Assembly (NCBI GenBank): GCA_035318925.1
Contig: DATHDS010000003.1
Coordinates: 1-64,000 of the forward strand
Length of the DNA: 64,000 nt
DNA from: VAXT01 sp035318925
GTDB lineage: Bacteria; Actinomycetota; Thermoleophilia; Gaiellales; Gaiellaceae
Direction: 5' to 3'
Position 1 is the first letter of the stretch, and each line of letters starts with the position of its first letter. Made by a program: the position numbers and the translations under genes. Under the pieces are notes generated by a model, which worked only from the letters and a program-made list of their open reading frames with translations, made no database searches and was not told the DNA's origin. This document shows positions 41,839 to 49,524 of the stretch, piece by piece.

Positions 41839-42666
41839 TCACCGCAGGAGGCGCGAGAGGCGGCGGTCCTTCAGGACGCGGCCGCCGGTCTGGCACGTGG
41901 GGCAGTAGTAGATCGTGTGCTCCTCGAAGTCGACCTGTGCGATCGGTGTCCCGCAGACGTGGCACGGCTTGCCGAGGGAGCGATGGACGCGGTACGTGCG
42001 CTCGTCGCTTGCTCCGGCTTCCCGCAGCGCGAGGCCTCGCTCGAGCTCCGAGTCGATCGCCGCAGCGAGCCGCTCGACCTCATTGGGCGTCACATCCTTC
42101 GAGAGCGCGTACGGCGAGAGCTTCGCTGCGTGCAGGATCTCGTTCGCCCACGCGCGGCCGATGCCGGCGACGACACGCTGGTCTCGCAGCAGCGAATGCA
42201 ACCGCCGCGACTCCGACGCGAGGATCTCGCCCAGGCGCTCAGCGCCCAGGCCGAGCGCTTCGGGGCCGAGATGCTCGAGCTCGGCCTTCGCCTGATCCGG
42301 CGTGAGCAGCCAGACTCCGGCGCGCTTCTTCTTGCCGGCTTCGGTCAGCACGAGCTCCGCGCCGCCTTGGAAACGCAGCCGGAACGCTGGCGTCTTCGGC
42401 CCTTTTTCTCCCGCCTGCAGATAGCGCAAGCGCCCGGCCGTCATCAGGTGGACGAGCAGGACGAGCTCGCCGTCCTCGGTCGGGAAGAGAAGCCGTTTCG
42501 CACGCCGCTGCGCTCCAGACAGGCGCCGGCCCTCCAGCGCCGCCAGCGGCGGGTCGATCGTCTTCAGCGTCGCGATGTGCACGGGCCCGGCCTTCTCGAT
42601 CGGAAAGGCCGACACCGGATCGCTCAGCTGGCGGCGCCAAGCCTCCATCTCCGGAAACTCGGGCAT
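41839..42666 (-). CDS. mutM: Fpg/Nei family DNA glycosylase
   Basis: A 275-residue bifunctional DNA glycosylase/AP lyase of the Fpg/Nei family. Pro2 and Glu3 (MPEFPEMEAW) are the catalytic N-terminus. The H2TH region (HSLLRDQRVVAGIGRAWANEIL) has the helix-two-turn-helix, and the C-terminal zinc finger is CHVCGTPI ... YYCPTCQTGG. It removes oxidised bases. Fpg or Nei-like specificity cannot be settled from sequence alone. It ends in a short RVLKDRRLSRLLR extension. It is divergent from the asparaginase gene, 13 bases apart. Confidence 0.9.
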   Translation of the reverse strand: MPEFPEMEAWRRQLSDPVSAFPIEKAGPVHIATLKTIDPPLAALEGRRLSGAQRRAKRLLFPTEDGELVLLVHLMTAGRLRYLQAGEKGPKTPAFRLRFQGGAELVLTEAGKKKRAGVWLLTPDQAKAELEHLGPEALGLGAERLGEILASESRRLHSLLRDQRVVAGIGRAWANEILHAAKLSPYALSKDVTPNEVERLAAAIDSELERGLALREAGASDERTYRVHRSLGKPCHVCGTPIAQVDFEEHTIYYCPTCQTGGRVLKDRRLSRLLR

Positions 42667-42679
42667 CTAGGGTTTCCTC

Positions 42680-43537
42680 ATGGCTGAGCCGATCAGCGTA
42701 GCCGCGCGCAGGGGCGGAACCGTCGAGTCGGTTCATCGCGTCCACGCGGTCGCCGTTCGCAACGGGGAGATCGTCGCCTCCGCGGGCGATCCGGAGCTCG
42801 TGACGTTCATGCGCTCCGCCGCGAAGCCGATCCAGGCCGTGCCTTTGGCCCGGGAGCGTGACGACATGGACGAACGCGATCTCGCAATCGCGTCGGCCTC
42901 CCATCTCGCGGACGCGGCGCAACTGGCGGCCGTCAAGGCGCTGCTGGACAAGGCCCCGGCCACGGAGGACGACCTCGAATGCGGGGCCTTCAAAGGCTCG
43001 AAGCTCAATCACAACTGCTCGGGCAAGCATGCGGGGATGCTCGCTCTCTGCCGGGCGAAGGGCTGGCCGCTCGAGGGCTACCGGCTCGCCGATCATCCGT
43101 GCCAGCAGACGATGCTGGCCGCGGTGGCAACCGCCGCCGGATCCGATCCGGTCGCGACGGCGATCGACGGCTGCGGCGTCGTCACGTTTGCCCTGCCGCT
43201 TCACGCGATGGCGACGGCGTTCACGCGCATCGACGAGAGAGTTGCCAGCTCCATGCGCGCGCACCCGGAGCTGATCCGGGGGCCACGCGGGCTGGACACG
43301 AACCTCATGCAGGCGTTTCCAGGGTGGACCGCCAAAGGCGGCGCCGAGGGGCTTCTGTGCGCAGCCGCGCCCGACGGCCTCGGTCTGACGCTCAAGGTCG
43401 AGGACGGCGCGACCCGCGCGCTGCGGCCCGCCCTCGGCTCCTTGCTCGACGCCCTCGGCCTCGACGGATCCGGTTTCGCAGCGGTGCCCATTAGCAACAG
43501 TCGAAACGAGGTCGTCGGCGAGCTCGCAGCCTGTTGA
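42680..43537 (+). CDS. L-asparaginase II-type (Rhizobium etli-like) protein
   Basis: A 285-residue protein of the PF06089 asparaginase family, unrelated to the classical E. coli enzymes. FMRSAAKPIQAVPLA near the start and NCSGKHAGMLALCRAKGWP in the middle are the family blocks. It converts L-asparagine to aspartate and ammonia. Family members are usually about 330 residues, so this one is somewhat short, perhaps at the C-terminus. It is followed by the rpoD-like sigma gene promoter. Confidence 0.85.
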   Translation: MAEPISVAARRGGTVESVHRVHAVAVRNGEIVASAGDPELVTFMRSAAKPIQAVPLARERDDMDERDLAIASASHLADAAQLAAVKALLDKAPATEDDLECGAFKGSKLNHNCSGKHAGMLALCRAKGWPLEGYRLADHPCQQTMLAAVATAAGSDPVATAIDGCGVVTFALPLHAMATAFTRIDERVASSMRAHPELIRGPRGLDTNLMQAFPGWTAKGGAEGLLCAAAPDGLGLTLKVEDGATRALRPALGSLLDALGLDGSGFAAVPISNSRNEVVGELAAC

Positions 43538-43546
43538 AAAAAAGTC

Positions 43547-43575
43547 TTCACAGGGCTGTGGATAGGTGTTAACTT
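43547..43575 (+). promoter_or_regulatory. Housekeeping promoter of the primary-type sigma gene
   Basis: -35 TTCACA (43547-43552) and -10 TAACTT (43570-43575) are 17 bases apart, an excellent primary-sigma promoter. The spacer holds TGTGGATAG (43557-43565), eight of nine positions of the reverse DnaA-box consensus TGTGNATAA. The predicted transcript would begin near 43582. Confidence 0.65.
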
Positions 43576-43665
43576 CCAAACCGCCGCGAGGAGAGCCGGG
43601 GGAAGGATGAACCGGCTTTTTGCGTTCCTGGGGTTCCGTCCACCGAAGCGCGAAAGAGAGGTCAA

Positions 43666-44760
43666 TTGCTCACAGTCGACATCTCCCTCCCGGACGTCGA
43701 AGAGCTCCACAAGCTGGTACAGGACGGAACGAACAAGGGCTTCCTCACCTACGACGAGATCGTCGCCGGGATCGAAGAGGTCGACCTCTCGAAAGAACAG
43801 ATCGAAGACTTCTACACGTACCTGATCGACCACTCGATCGAGCTGGTCGAAGGGGAGCAGCACAAGCATCCACCGCACGAGCAGCCGGCGCTGGCCGAGG
43901 AGGAGAAGGGCCCGAAGCTCGACCTCTCCGTCGAGCCGTCGCTCGACTCGCTGCGGCTCTACCTGCGCGAGATCGGCAAGGTGCCCCTGTTGACCGCCGA
44001 CCAGGAGGTCTACCTGGCCAAGCGGATCGAGCGAGGCGACATGTTCGCGAAGACGCACATGATCGAGGCGAACCTCCGCCTCGTCGTCTCCATCGCCAAG
44101 AGCTATCTCGGCCGCGGGCTCTCGTTCCTCGACCTGATCCAGGAGGGCTCGCTCGGGCTGATCCGCGCCGTGGAGAAGTTCGACTACCGCAAGGGCTACA
44201 AGTTCTCGACCTACGCGACGTGGTGGATCCGCCAGGCCGTCACGCGCGCGATCGCCGACAAGGCGCGGACGATCCGGATCCCCGTCCACATGGTCGAGAA
44301 GCTGAACAAGGTCGTGCACATCGAGCGCCAGCTCGTGCAGCGGCTCGGACGGGAGCCGCAGCCCGAGGAGATCGCGCTCGAGCTCGAGATGACGGCCGAG
44401 GAGGTGCGGGAGATCCTGCGCATGGCCCAGCTGCCCGTCTCGCTCGAGAAGCCGATCGGCGAGGAGGAGGAGTCGGAGCTCGGCGATTTCGTCCAGGACG
44501 AGCAGGCCGAGTCGCCGTTCGACACGGCGTCCGTCTCGCTCCGCCGGGAGGACATCCAGAGGGCGCTCGACTCGCTGCCCGACCGCGAGCGGCAGGTGAT
44601 CGAGCTGCGCTTCGGGCTCACCGGCGCGCAGCCGTGCACGCTCGAGGAGGTCGGCCGCGCCTTCGGCGTCACGCGTGAGCGCATCCGGCAGATCGAGAAC
44701 AACACGCTCAAGCGGCTCGAGACCCTGCCGGAGGCACAGGGCCTCCGCGACAGCGGCTAG
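43666..44760 (+). CDS. rpoD: Primary-type RNA polymerase sigma factor (RpoD/SigA family)
   Basis: A 364-residue group 1/2 sigma factor. After a ~95-residue acidic N-terminal region 1.1-like segment come region 1.2 (SLRLYLREIGKVPLLTADQE), region 2 (NLRLVVSIAKSYLGRGLSFLDLIQEG), the region 2.4 block FSTYATWWIRQAV, region 3 (RIPVHMVEKLNK) and region 4 (RERIRQIENNTLKRL). TTG 43666 follows AGAGAGG at good spacing. It may be the housekeeping sigma factor or a paralogue, which requires the rest of the genome. It is followed by a large hairpin. Confidence 0.9.
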   Translation: MLTVDISLPDVEELHKLVQDGTNKGFLTYDEIVAGIEEVDLSKEQIEDFYTYLIDHSIELVEGEQHKHPPHEQPALAEEEKGPKLDLSVEPSLDSLRLYLREIGKVPLLTADQEVYLAKRIERGDMFAKTHMIEANLRLVVSIAKSYLGRGLSFLDLIQEGSLGLIRAVEKFDYRKGYKFSTYATWWIRQAVTRAIADKARTIRIPVHMVEKLNKVVHIERQLVQRLGREPQPEEIALELEMTAEEVREILRMAQLPVSLEKPIGEEEESELGDFVQDEQAESPFDTASVSLRREDIQRALDSLPDRERQVIELRFGLTGAQPCTLEEVGRAFGVTRERIRQIENNTLKRLETLPEAQGLRDSG

Positions 44761-44763
44761 TAG

Positions 44764-44810
44764 CCGAACAAAGTCCGGCGCGCTGCGCGCGCCATGACGA
44801 CTTTGTTCGG
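44764..44810. terminator. Large two-tier inverted repeat after the sigma gene
   Basis: Outer arms CCGAACAAAGTC (44764-44775) and GACTTTGTTCGG (44799-44810) are perfect. Nested inside are GGCGCGC and GCGCGCC. It begins three bases after the stop and can form a very stable hairpin. No U run follows. It is probably a terminator. Confidence 0.65.
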
Positions 44811-44836
44811 ATTCTTCGAAGTCTGAGCGTTCGTGT

Positions 44837-44863
44837 GCGGACGCGGGCAAAGCCCGCATCCGC
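44837..44863. repeat. Second hairpin downstream of the sigma gene
   Basis: GCGGA-C-GCGGGC-AAA-GCCCGC-A-TCCGC is a near-perfect stem with an AAA loop. Together with the preceding inverted repeat it forms a tandem hairpin region between the sigma gene and the zinc-ribbon pseudogene. Confidence 0.5.
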
Positions 44864-44999
44864 GGCGTGCTGCAGCATTCTTTGGTGACGGGTTGGCCGC
44901 GCTCTTTATACGAGGCTTGAGCCCGTTACGCTCCGATTCGCTGCATCTTGGCCACGTTTATCTCGGCGGTCGCACGAACGCGAGCCGTTCCACGCGGGG

Positions 45000-45271
45000 C
45001 TAGTCGTCCTCGTCCGGCAAACACTGACAGGAGATCGCTTGCCCGCCGCATCGTGGACACCGTTCGACGTCGCAGCCTGGATGGTGGAATCCGCCCGGTT
45101 GGACTCCGCAGTCGTGACAGGTCTTCCCACTGGCCGCTCCCCAATCGTCTTCTTCGGCTCCGATGTGATGGGGCGGTACGTTCCGTCGATTAGCTCGGCG
45201 GCGACCTCAATGCAGGAGGCGACTTCGCGCATGTCGCCGCCACAATGCTCGCAAATCGCGCCCAAGGGCAT
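45000..45271 (-). pseudogene. Frameshifted zinc-ribbon protein gene
   Basis: Two frames together encode one recognisable small protein. From ATG 45271 the first frame reads MPLGAICEHCGGDMREVASC and continues to about TYRPITS. The second frame then gives EEDDWGAASGKTCHDCG, then GGFHHPGCDVERCPRCGG and the end CQCLPDEDD before TAG at 45000. The length of 272 bases is one short of a multiple of three. A missing base near 45158-45170 (in a G/C run) would restore a 90-residue protein with four CxxC-type pairs. It is either a recent pseudogene or an error in the sequence. Confidence 0.65.
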
Positions 45272-45309
45272 AAGCCTAGAGCGTTTCGCTAGTCGTTCCG
45301 CAGACCCGG

Positions 45310-45492
45310 CTAGGACGTTTCGGCGGGTTCTACGAGGTCCTGCTCCTCCGCTCGCTCGTACGGGACATAGAGGCGGCAGTGCGGGCACTTGAAGCCGCGA
45401 TACCGTTCATCCCGACCCCCAAGGAGCTCGCTGCGGAACCGCTTCTTGCAGTGCGGGCAGATGACCTCGTAGGAGGCCGGGGCGGAGGTCAT
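45310..45492 (-). CDS. Short zinc-ribbon protein
   Basis: A 60-residue protein with two CPHC motifs (VICPHCKKRFRSELLGG and FKCPHCRLYVPYER), a typical treble-clef/zinc-ribbon arrangement. It probably binds one Zn. Function unknown. It lies between the frameshifted zinc-ribbon gene and a lipoprotein gene on the same strand, and may be in one operon with them. Confidence 0.72.
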   Translation of the reverse strand: MTSAPASYEVICPHCKKRFRSELLGGRDERYRGFKCPHCRLYVPYERAEEQDLVEPAETS

Positions 45493-45517
45493 CCCGGCGA
45501 CGGTACCAGGAAGGCTC

Positions 45518-45985
45518 TCAGGCGCCGCCGGGGCAGCGGCTCGCCTGATAGGCGGTCACCGCAGAGTCGTTGAGGACCCAATCCCACTGGTTCCCGACCT
45601 CGACCTCGTGATTGACAAACGTGACGGTCTTGCCGCCGGTCGAGGTGAGCCGCAGGCGGACCGCCTTCGCCTTTTGCTCACCGGCGCCCGGGATCTGAAT
45701 TGGATCGTCGAAGACATCGAGCACCTCGATCGAGTCGAGCTGACCGACCGGGATCGTGGTCGCGGCGCAGTCCTTGAACTGCGAACGGGTGACGATCTTC
45801 TTGTAGGCGGGATGCAGCGTGTCGTAGGCCTCTCCGAAGCGGCCCTTGTAGAGACCTTCGAGGTACTGCACGTCAGCGCGACCGGCTGGAGTGGTCGCGG
45901 GATCGACATCGCCGCCGCAGCCTGCGAGCGCGAATGCCGCCAGAAGCACTGGGACGAGGTACCTCACCATCCCATGATCGCTCAT
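45518..45985 (-). CDS. Putative lipoprotein
   Basis: A 155-residue exported lipoprotein. The signal peptide is VRYLVPVLLAAFALAGCGG with the lipobox LAGC. The mature domain (YLEGLYKGRFGEAYDTLHP, NQWDWVLNDSAVTAYQASRCP) resembles small NTF2-like lipoproteins, but I do not assign it. ATG 45985 is used; an in-frame ATG at 45970 gives a tidier signal peptide. It is downstream of the MprB-like kinase only in position, being separated by 39 bases on the same strand. Confidence 0.75.
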   Translation of the reverse strand: MSDHGMVRYLVPVLLAAFALAGCGGDVDPATTPAGRADVQYLEGLYKGRFGEAYDTLHPAYKKIVTRSQFKDCAATTIPVGQLDSIEVLDVFDDPIQIPGAGEQKAKAVRLRLTSTGGKTVTFVNHEVEVGNQWDWVLNDSAVTAYQASRCPGGA

Positions 45986-46024
45986 GGGCGGGACGGGCTC
46001 GGGCGCTACCGGGCTGAACGAGGC

Positions 46025-47404
46025 TCAAGAACCGGCTGACGGCTCCGGCCTGGAGGCGCCGTTCAGCGTCATCCGCATCAACGTCCCACCGCCCTCGGCG
46101 GGCTCCGCGGCGACCTGACCTCCGTGCGCCTCGGCCACCTGCCGCACGATCGCGAGACCGAGCCCGGAGCCGGGGAGGCCGCGGGCCGAGCTCGCCCGGT
46201 AGAAGCGGTCGAAAACGTAAGGGAGGTCCTCCGGGGCGATGCCCGGGCCGTGGTCCCGAACGGTGAGCTCTCCGTTGCGAACCGCGACCTCGACCTCGCC
46301 GCCGGGCGGGCTCCACTTGGCCGCGTTGTCGAGCAGGTTGGCGACTGCTCGCTCGATCGTTCTCGGGACGCCGTGGACGAGCGACTTGCTGAGGTCGGTC
46401 TTGAATTCGACACCCGGGCGGTTCCGGCGTGTGCGCTCCACCGCATCGGCCGCGACGAGATCGAGGCGGACGTCCTCCAGGGCCTCGGGGCTCTGCTCCC
46501 CGCGCGCGAGCTCGATCAGCTCCGAGATGAGCGTCGTCATCTCGCCGAGCTGCTCGACGACGTCCGTGAGCAGCCGCTGGCGCTCCCCGGGCGGCAGCTC
46601 GCGCTCGGTGGCGAGCACCTCGATGTTCGTGCGCAGGCTCGTCAGCGGAGTGCGGAGCTCGTGGGAAGCATCGGCCACGAGTTGGCGCTGCGAGCGGGTC
46701 GATTCCTCGAGGGCGCCGAGCATGGAGTTGAAGCTCAGCGCGAGGCGGCTCAGTTCGTCACGGCCGCCTGCGTCGATGCGCTCGGACAGGTCGCGCGTGT
46801 CCGCGACCTTCTCGCTGGCCTCCGTGAGCCGGCGGACAGGTGCGAGGGCGGCTCTCGAGACGAGGAGGCCGAGCGCGGCCGCGATCGCGATGCCGCCGGC
46901 CGCGATCAGGATCAGGAAGAGCGCGACGTGTCGGAGGGTGTGATGGACGTCGGTGAGAGGCTGCGCGACCTGGATCGCGTAGTTGTGTCCGCCCACGTCG
47001 CTCGCGGGCGCGGTGAACACTCGGACGTCGGTCCCGCCGACCTTCGAATCGCTGAAGAACGTCCCCTCGCCGCGCTGCGCTGTCTCCAATGCCCTCTTCC
47101 CAATCGGCAGCGGCTGGGTCTCCTCGAACGTTCGCAGGGCGGATCCGTCGGAGCTGACGATCTGGATGTAGCCGCCGGACCCGAGGATGCTGCGCGCGAC
47201 CTCGATGTAGCGCCGCCCGTCCGCTGTCTGCTCCAGGTGAATCGGGGGCCCAGCGGTGATCTCCTGCGCTCGGCTCTTCAGCCGGCTGTCCACCTGCCCG
47301 TACAGCGTGTCCTTGACCACGAACCAGACGACCGCCGACGCGGCGATGACGGCCAGGGCGACGGCGGCCGCGGCCACCAACGTCAGGCGTGCTCGAAAGC
47401 TCAT
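46025..47404 (-). CDS. Sensor histidine kinase, MprB-like
   Basis: A 459-residue membrane sensor kinase. Helices lie at about residues 8-30 and 160-185, with a ~130-residue extracytoplasmic sensor region between. HAMP follows, then HisKA with the His in DASHELRTPLTSL, the N-box in NLLDNAAKWSPPGG, the G1 box in DHGPGIAPEDLPYVFDRF and the G2 box GSGLGLAIV. The stop/start overlap with the response regulator is ATGA. Neighbouring HtrA-like protease and operator repeats suggest control of envelope stress, as in mycobacterial MprAB. Confidence 0.88.
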   Translation of the reverse strand: MSFRARLTLVAAAAVALAVIAASAVVWFVVKDTLYGQVDSRLKSRAQEITAGPPIHLEQTADGRRYIEVARSILGSGGYIQIVSSDGSALRTFEETQPLPIGKRALETAQRGEGTFFSDSKVGGTDVRVFTAPASDVGGHNYAIQVAQPLTDVHHTLRHVALFLILIAAGGIAIAAALGLLVSRAALAPVRRLTEASEKVADTRDLSERIDAGGRDELSRLALSFNSMLGALEESTRSQRQLVADASHELRTPLTSLRTNIEVLATERELPPGERQRLLTDVVEQLGEMTTLISELIELARGEQSPEALEDVRLDLVAADAVERTRRNRPGVEFKTDLSKSLVHGVPRTIERAVANLLDNAAKWSPPGGEVEVAVRNGELTVRDHGPGIAPEDLPYVFDRFYRASSARGLPGSGLGLAIVRQVAEAHGGQVAAEPAEGGGTLMRMTLNGASRPEPSAGS

Positions 47405-48075
47405 TTGTCGCGCAGGGCGTACCCGACGCCGCGCACCGTCTGGATGAGCCGAGGCTCTTCACTCGCTTCTGTCTTGCGACGCAGGTAGCCGATGTACACG
47501 TCGAGCGAGTTCGACGCGAAGCCGAAGTCGTAGCCCCAGACCCGCTCGAAGATCACGGAGCGCGTCAGGACCTGGCGCGGGTTCCGTAGGAAGAGCTCGA
47601 GGAGGGAGAACTCCGTCCGCGTGAGCTCCATCTGTCTCGAGCCGCGCCGAACCTCGCGCGTGCCGGGATCGAGCTCGAGGTCGGCGAACCGGAGAACCTC
47701 CTGGCTCTCGTCGCTCGTCCTGCGCAGGAGCGCCCGCACACGGGCCAGGAGCTCCTCGAGCGCGAACGGCTTCGTCACGTAGTCGTCCGCGCCCGCGTCG
47801 AGGCCTGCGACCCGATCTTCGACCTCGGTGCGCGCGGTCAGCATCAGTACCGGGAGAGTGCGACCGTCGCCGCGCAGCCGTCGACAGACCTCGAGCCCGT
47901 CCATGCCGGGCATGAGCACGTCGAGGATGATCGCGTCCGGCTCCTCGCTGGATTCGACGCGGTCGAGCGCCTCGTTGCCGTCAGCGGCCAGCTCGATCTC
48001 GTACCCCTCGAGCTCGAGGGCGCGCCGCAGGGAGTCGCGGACGGCCCGTTCATCATCGACGACTAGGATCTTCAT
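47401..48075 (-). CDS. OmpR-family response regulator, MprA-like
   Basis: A 224-residue regulator. The receiver domain has the phospho-acceptor Asp in AIILDVLMPGMDGLEV and Lys in YVTKPFALEELLAR. The C-terminal winged helix (ELTRTEFSLLELFLRNPRQVLTRSVIF) is of the OmpR/PhoB type. It is the first gene of a two-gene operon with the kinase. The divergent promoter region toward the HtrA-like gene carries four 11-base-spaced repeats, fitting a tandem-dimer OmpR binding site. Confidence 0.9.
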   Translation of the reverse strand: MKILVVDDERAVRDSLRRALELEGYEIELAADGNEALDRVESSEEPDAIILDVLMPGMDGLEVCRRLRGDGRTLPVLMLTARTEVEDRVAGLDAGADDYVTKPFALEELLARVRALLRRTSDESQEVLRFADLELDPGTREVRRGSRQMELTRTEFSLLELFLRNPRQVLTRSVIFERVWGYDFGFASNSLDVYIGYLRRKTEASEEPRLIQTVRGVGYALRDK

Positions 48076-48123
48076 TGGTCCAATTCTTGCTCCGGAAGTA
48101 TGAGAGGCGAATAAGAAGCCGCT

Positions 48124-48163
48124 CTCTTAGCCAGTTCTTAGGCGGTTCTCAGGCGGTCTTTAG
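48124..48163 (+). promoter_or_regulatory. Four-repeat operator for the MprA-like regulator
   Basis: Heptamers CTCTTAG (48124), TTCTTAG (48135), TTCTCAG (48146) and TCTTTAG (48157) start exactly 11 bases apart, with mostly GCGG spacers. The array lies 43 bases before the HtrA-like ATG and between it and the regulator gene. This matches the two-dimer geometry of OmpR-family operators. The regulator's binding is inferred. Confidence 0.65.
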
Positions 48164-48206
48164 GCAGGACTGCTCTCATACGGCCATCCGAATCGAAAGG
48201 AATCCG

Positions 48207-49385
48207 ATGAAGCCCCGCCCAGGACGTATCTCCACTCTGCTCATGGCTCTCGTCGCGACCCTCGCCATCGGCGCGGGTGCCGGAGCCGTCGCCTACTCGA
48301 CGTTCTCCTCGCCCAGCACGAAGACGGTCGTCCGCCAGGTCGCCGTCGGTAATTCGGAGCCGGCGGCCAACACGTCGGCGCTCAACATCGGCGAGATCTA
48401 CCGGCGCTCCTACAAGGGCGTGGTCGAGATTACGGTCACGTCCTCCTCCACGAGCGCATTCGGTGGACAGGAGGCTCAGCAGGCGCAGGGGTCGGGCTTC
48501 GTCTACGACTCGAAGGGCGACATCGTCACGAATGAGCACGTCGTCGACGGCGCAAAGTCCGTCTCCGTCCAATTCTGGAACGGCGACACGTACAAGGCGA
48601 CCGTCGTCGGCTCCGACCCCTCGACCGACCTCGCGGTGATCAAGGTCGACGCGCCACAGTCGAGCCTGTCCCCGCTCCCGGTCGGCGACTCGACGAAGGT
48701 GCTCGTCGGGGACGGCGTCGTGGCGATCGGCAGCCCCTTCGGGCTCGAGGAGACCGTGACGAGCGGCATCGTCAGCGCGCTGCACCGGCAGATGGAAGCG
48801 CCGAACAACTTCACGATCAACGACTCGATCCAGACCGATGCCGCGATCAACCACGGCAACTCCGGTGGTCCGCTGCTCAACTCAGACGGCCAGGTGATCG
48901 GTGTCAACGCACAGATCCGCAGCGACGGCGGCGGAAGCGACGGCGTCGGCTTCGCGATTCCGTCGAACACGATCACCTCGATCGCGACGGGGCTGATCGC
49001 GAACGGCAAGGTGGAGCACGCCTACCTCGGCGTGTCCGTCCAGACCGTCCCAGCAACGCTTGCTTCGGACCTGAAGCTCGTCGCGGGCGTCGAGCTCTAC
49101 AAGGTGACGAGCGGGACTCCCGCAGCCAAGGCGGGGCTGCATGCCGCGACCGGCTCGAAGACCGTCGACGGCGATTCGTATCCGACCGGCGGCGACGTCC
49201 TCACCTCGTTCGACGGGCAGAAGGTCACGACCGCCGAGGAGCTCCAGCGCGCCGTCGACGCGAAAAAGCCCGGCGACACGGTCTCGATCACGTACTGGCG
49301 GGCCGGCAAGAGCCACACGACCGACGTCAAGCTCGCAACCCGTCCCGCGACTCCGCCGGCTCGTTCCCTTCCCGTCAAGCCGTAG
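48207..49385 (+). CDS. HtrA/DegP-like S1C serine protease with PDZ domain (PepD-like)
   Basis: A 392-residue membrane-anchored or secreted protease/chaperone. A signal/anchor segment lies at residues ~8-30. The trypsin-like domain has His111 in TNEHVVDG, Asp141 in STDLAVIK and Ser219 in GNSGGPLL. A PDZ domain (LGVSVQTVPATLASDLKLV ... GDVLTSFDGQKVTTAEEL) occupies the C-terminal ~100 residues. It would degrade or refold misfolded envelope proteins. Divergent from the MprAB-like pair, like mycobacterial pepD, and preceded by the four-repeat operator. ATG 48207 follows AAAGGAAT. Confidence 0.92.
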   Translation: MKPRPGRISTLLMALVATLAIGAGAGAVAYSTFSSPSTKTVVRQVAVGNSEPAANTSALNIGEIYRRSYKGVVEITVTSSSTSAFGGQEAQQAQGSGFVYDSKGDIVTNEHVVDGAKSVSVQFWNGDTYKATVVGSDPSTDLAVIKVDAPQSSLSPLPVGDSTKVLVGDGVVAIGSPFGLEETVTSGIVSALHRQMEAPNNFTINDSIQTDAAINHGNSGGPLLNSDGQVIGVNAQIRSDGGGSDGVGFAIPSNTITSIATGLIANGKVEHAYLGVSVQTVPATLASDLKLVAGVELYKVTSGTPAAKAGLHAATGSKTVDGDSYPTGGDVLTSFDGQKVTTAEELQRAVDAKKPGDTVSITYWRAGKSHTTDVKLATRPATPPARSLPVKP

Positions 49386-49400
49386 CCGGCGACTACGAGA

Positions 49401-49420
49401 GGGCCGCCCCGAGGCGGCCC
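49401..49420 (+). terminator. Hairpin after the HtrA-like gene
   Basis: GGGCCGCC-CCGA-GGCGGCCC forms a perfect 8-base stem with a tetraloop, 15 bases after the stop. No U tract follows. Confidence 0.55.
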
Positions 49421-49436
49421 CCTCGTCCAACTCCGA

Positions 49437-49476
49437 TTCTTAGCCCTTTCTTAGCCCGGCTTCAGATTGCCCTTAG
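49437..49476 (+). promoter_or_regulatory. Second four-repeat operator of the MprA-like type
   Basis: TTCTTAG (49437), TTCTTAG (49448), GCTTCAG (49459) and CCCTTAG (49470) start exactly 11 bases apart. It resembles the array at 48124 and lies 48 bases before the ATG at 49525, compared with 43 bases in the other case. It therefore predicts that gene 49525 belongs to the same regulon as the HtrA-like protease. Confidence 0.62.
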
Positions 49477-49524
49477 GTGCCGGTGTTTGGATGGAAAGCA
49501 GATCAACGGGAAAGGATGTCCTCC

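Noticed and set aside
43607..43825. Short frame starting ATG 43607 just upstream of the sigma gene
   Set aside because: It is out of frame with the sigma factor, its AAGG lies too close to the ATG, and its downstream part is the shifted sigma sequence.
44906..45392. Longer open frames on both strands over the zinc-ribbon region
   Set aside because: The plus-strand frame is a shadow. The minus-strand frame fuses the first half of the zinc-ribbon gene with out-of-frame sequence; the Cys pattern shows that the true product needs a frameshift correction.
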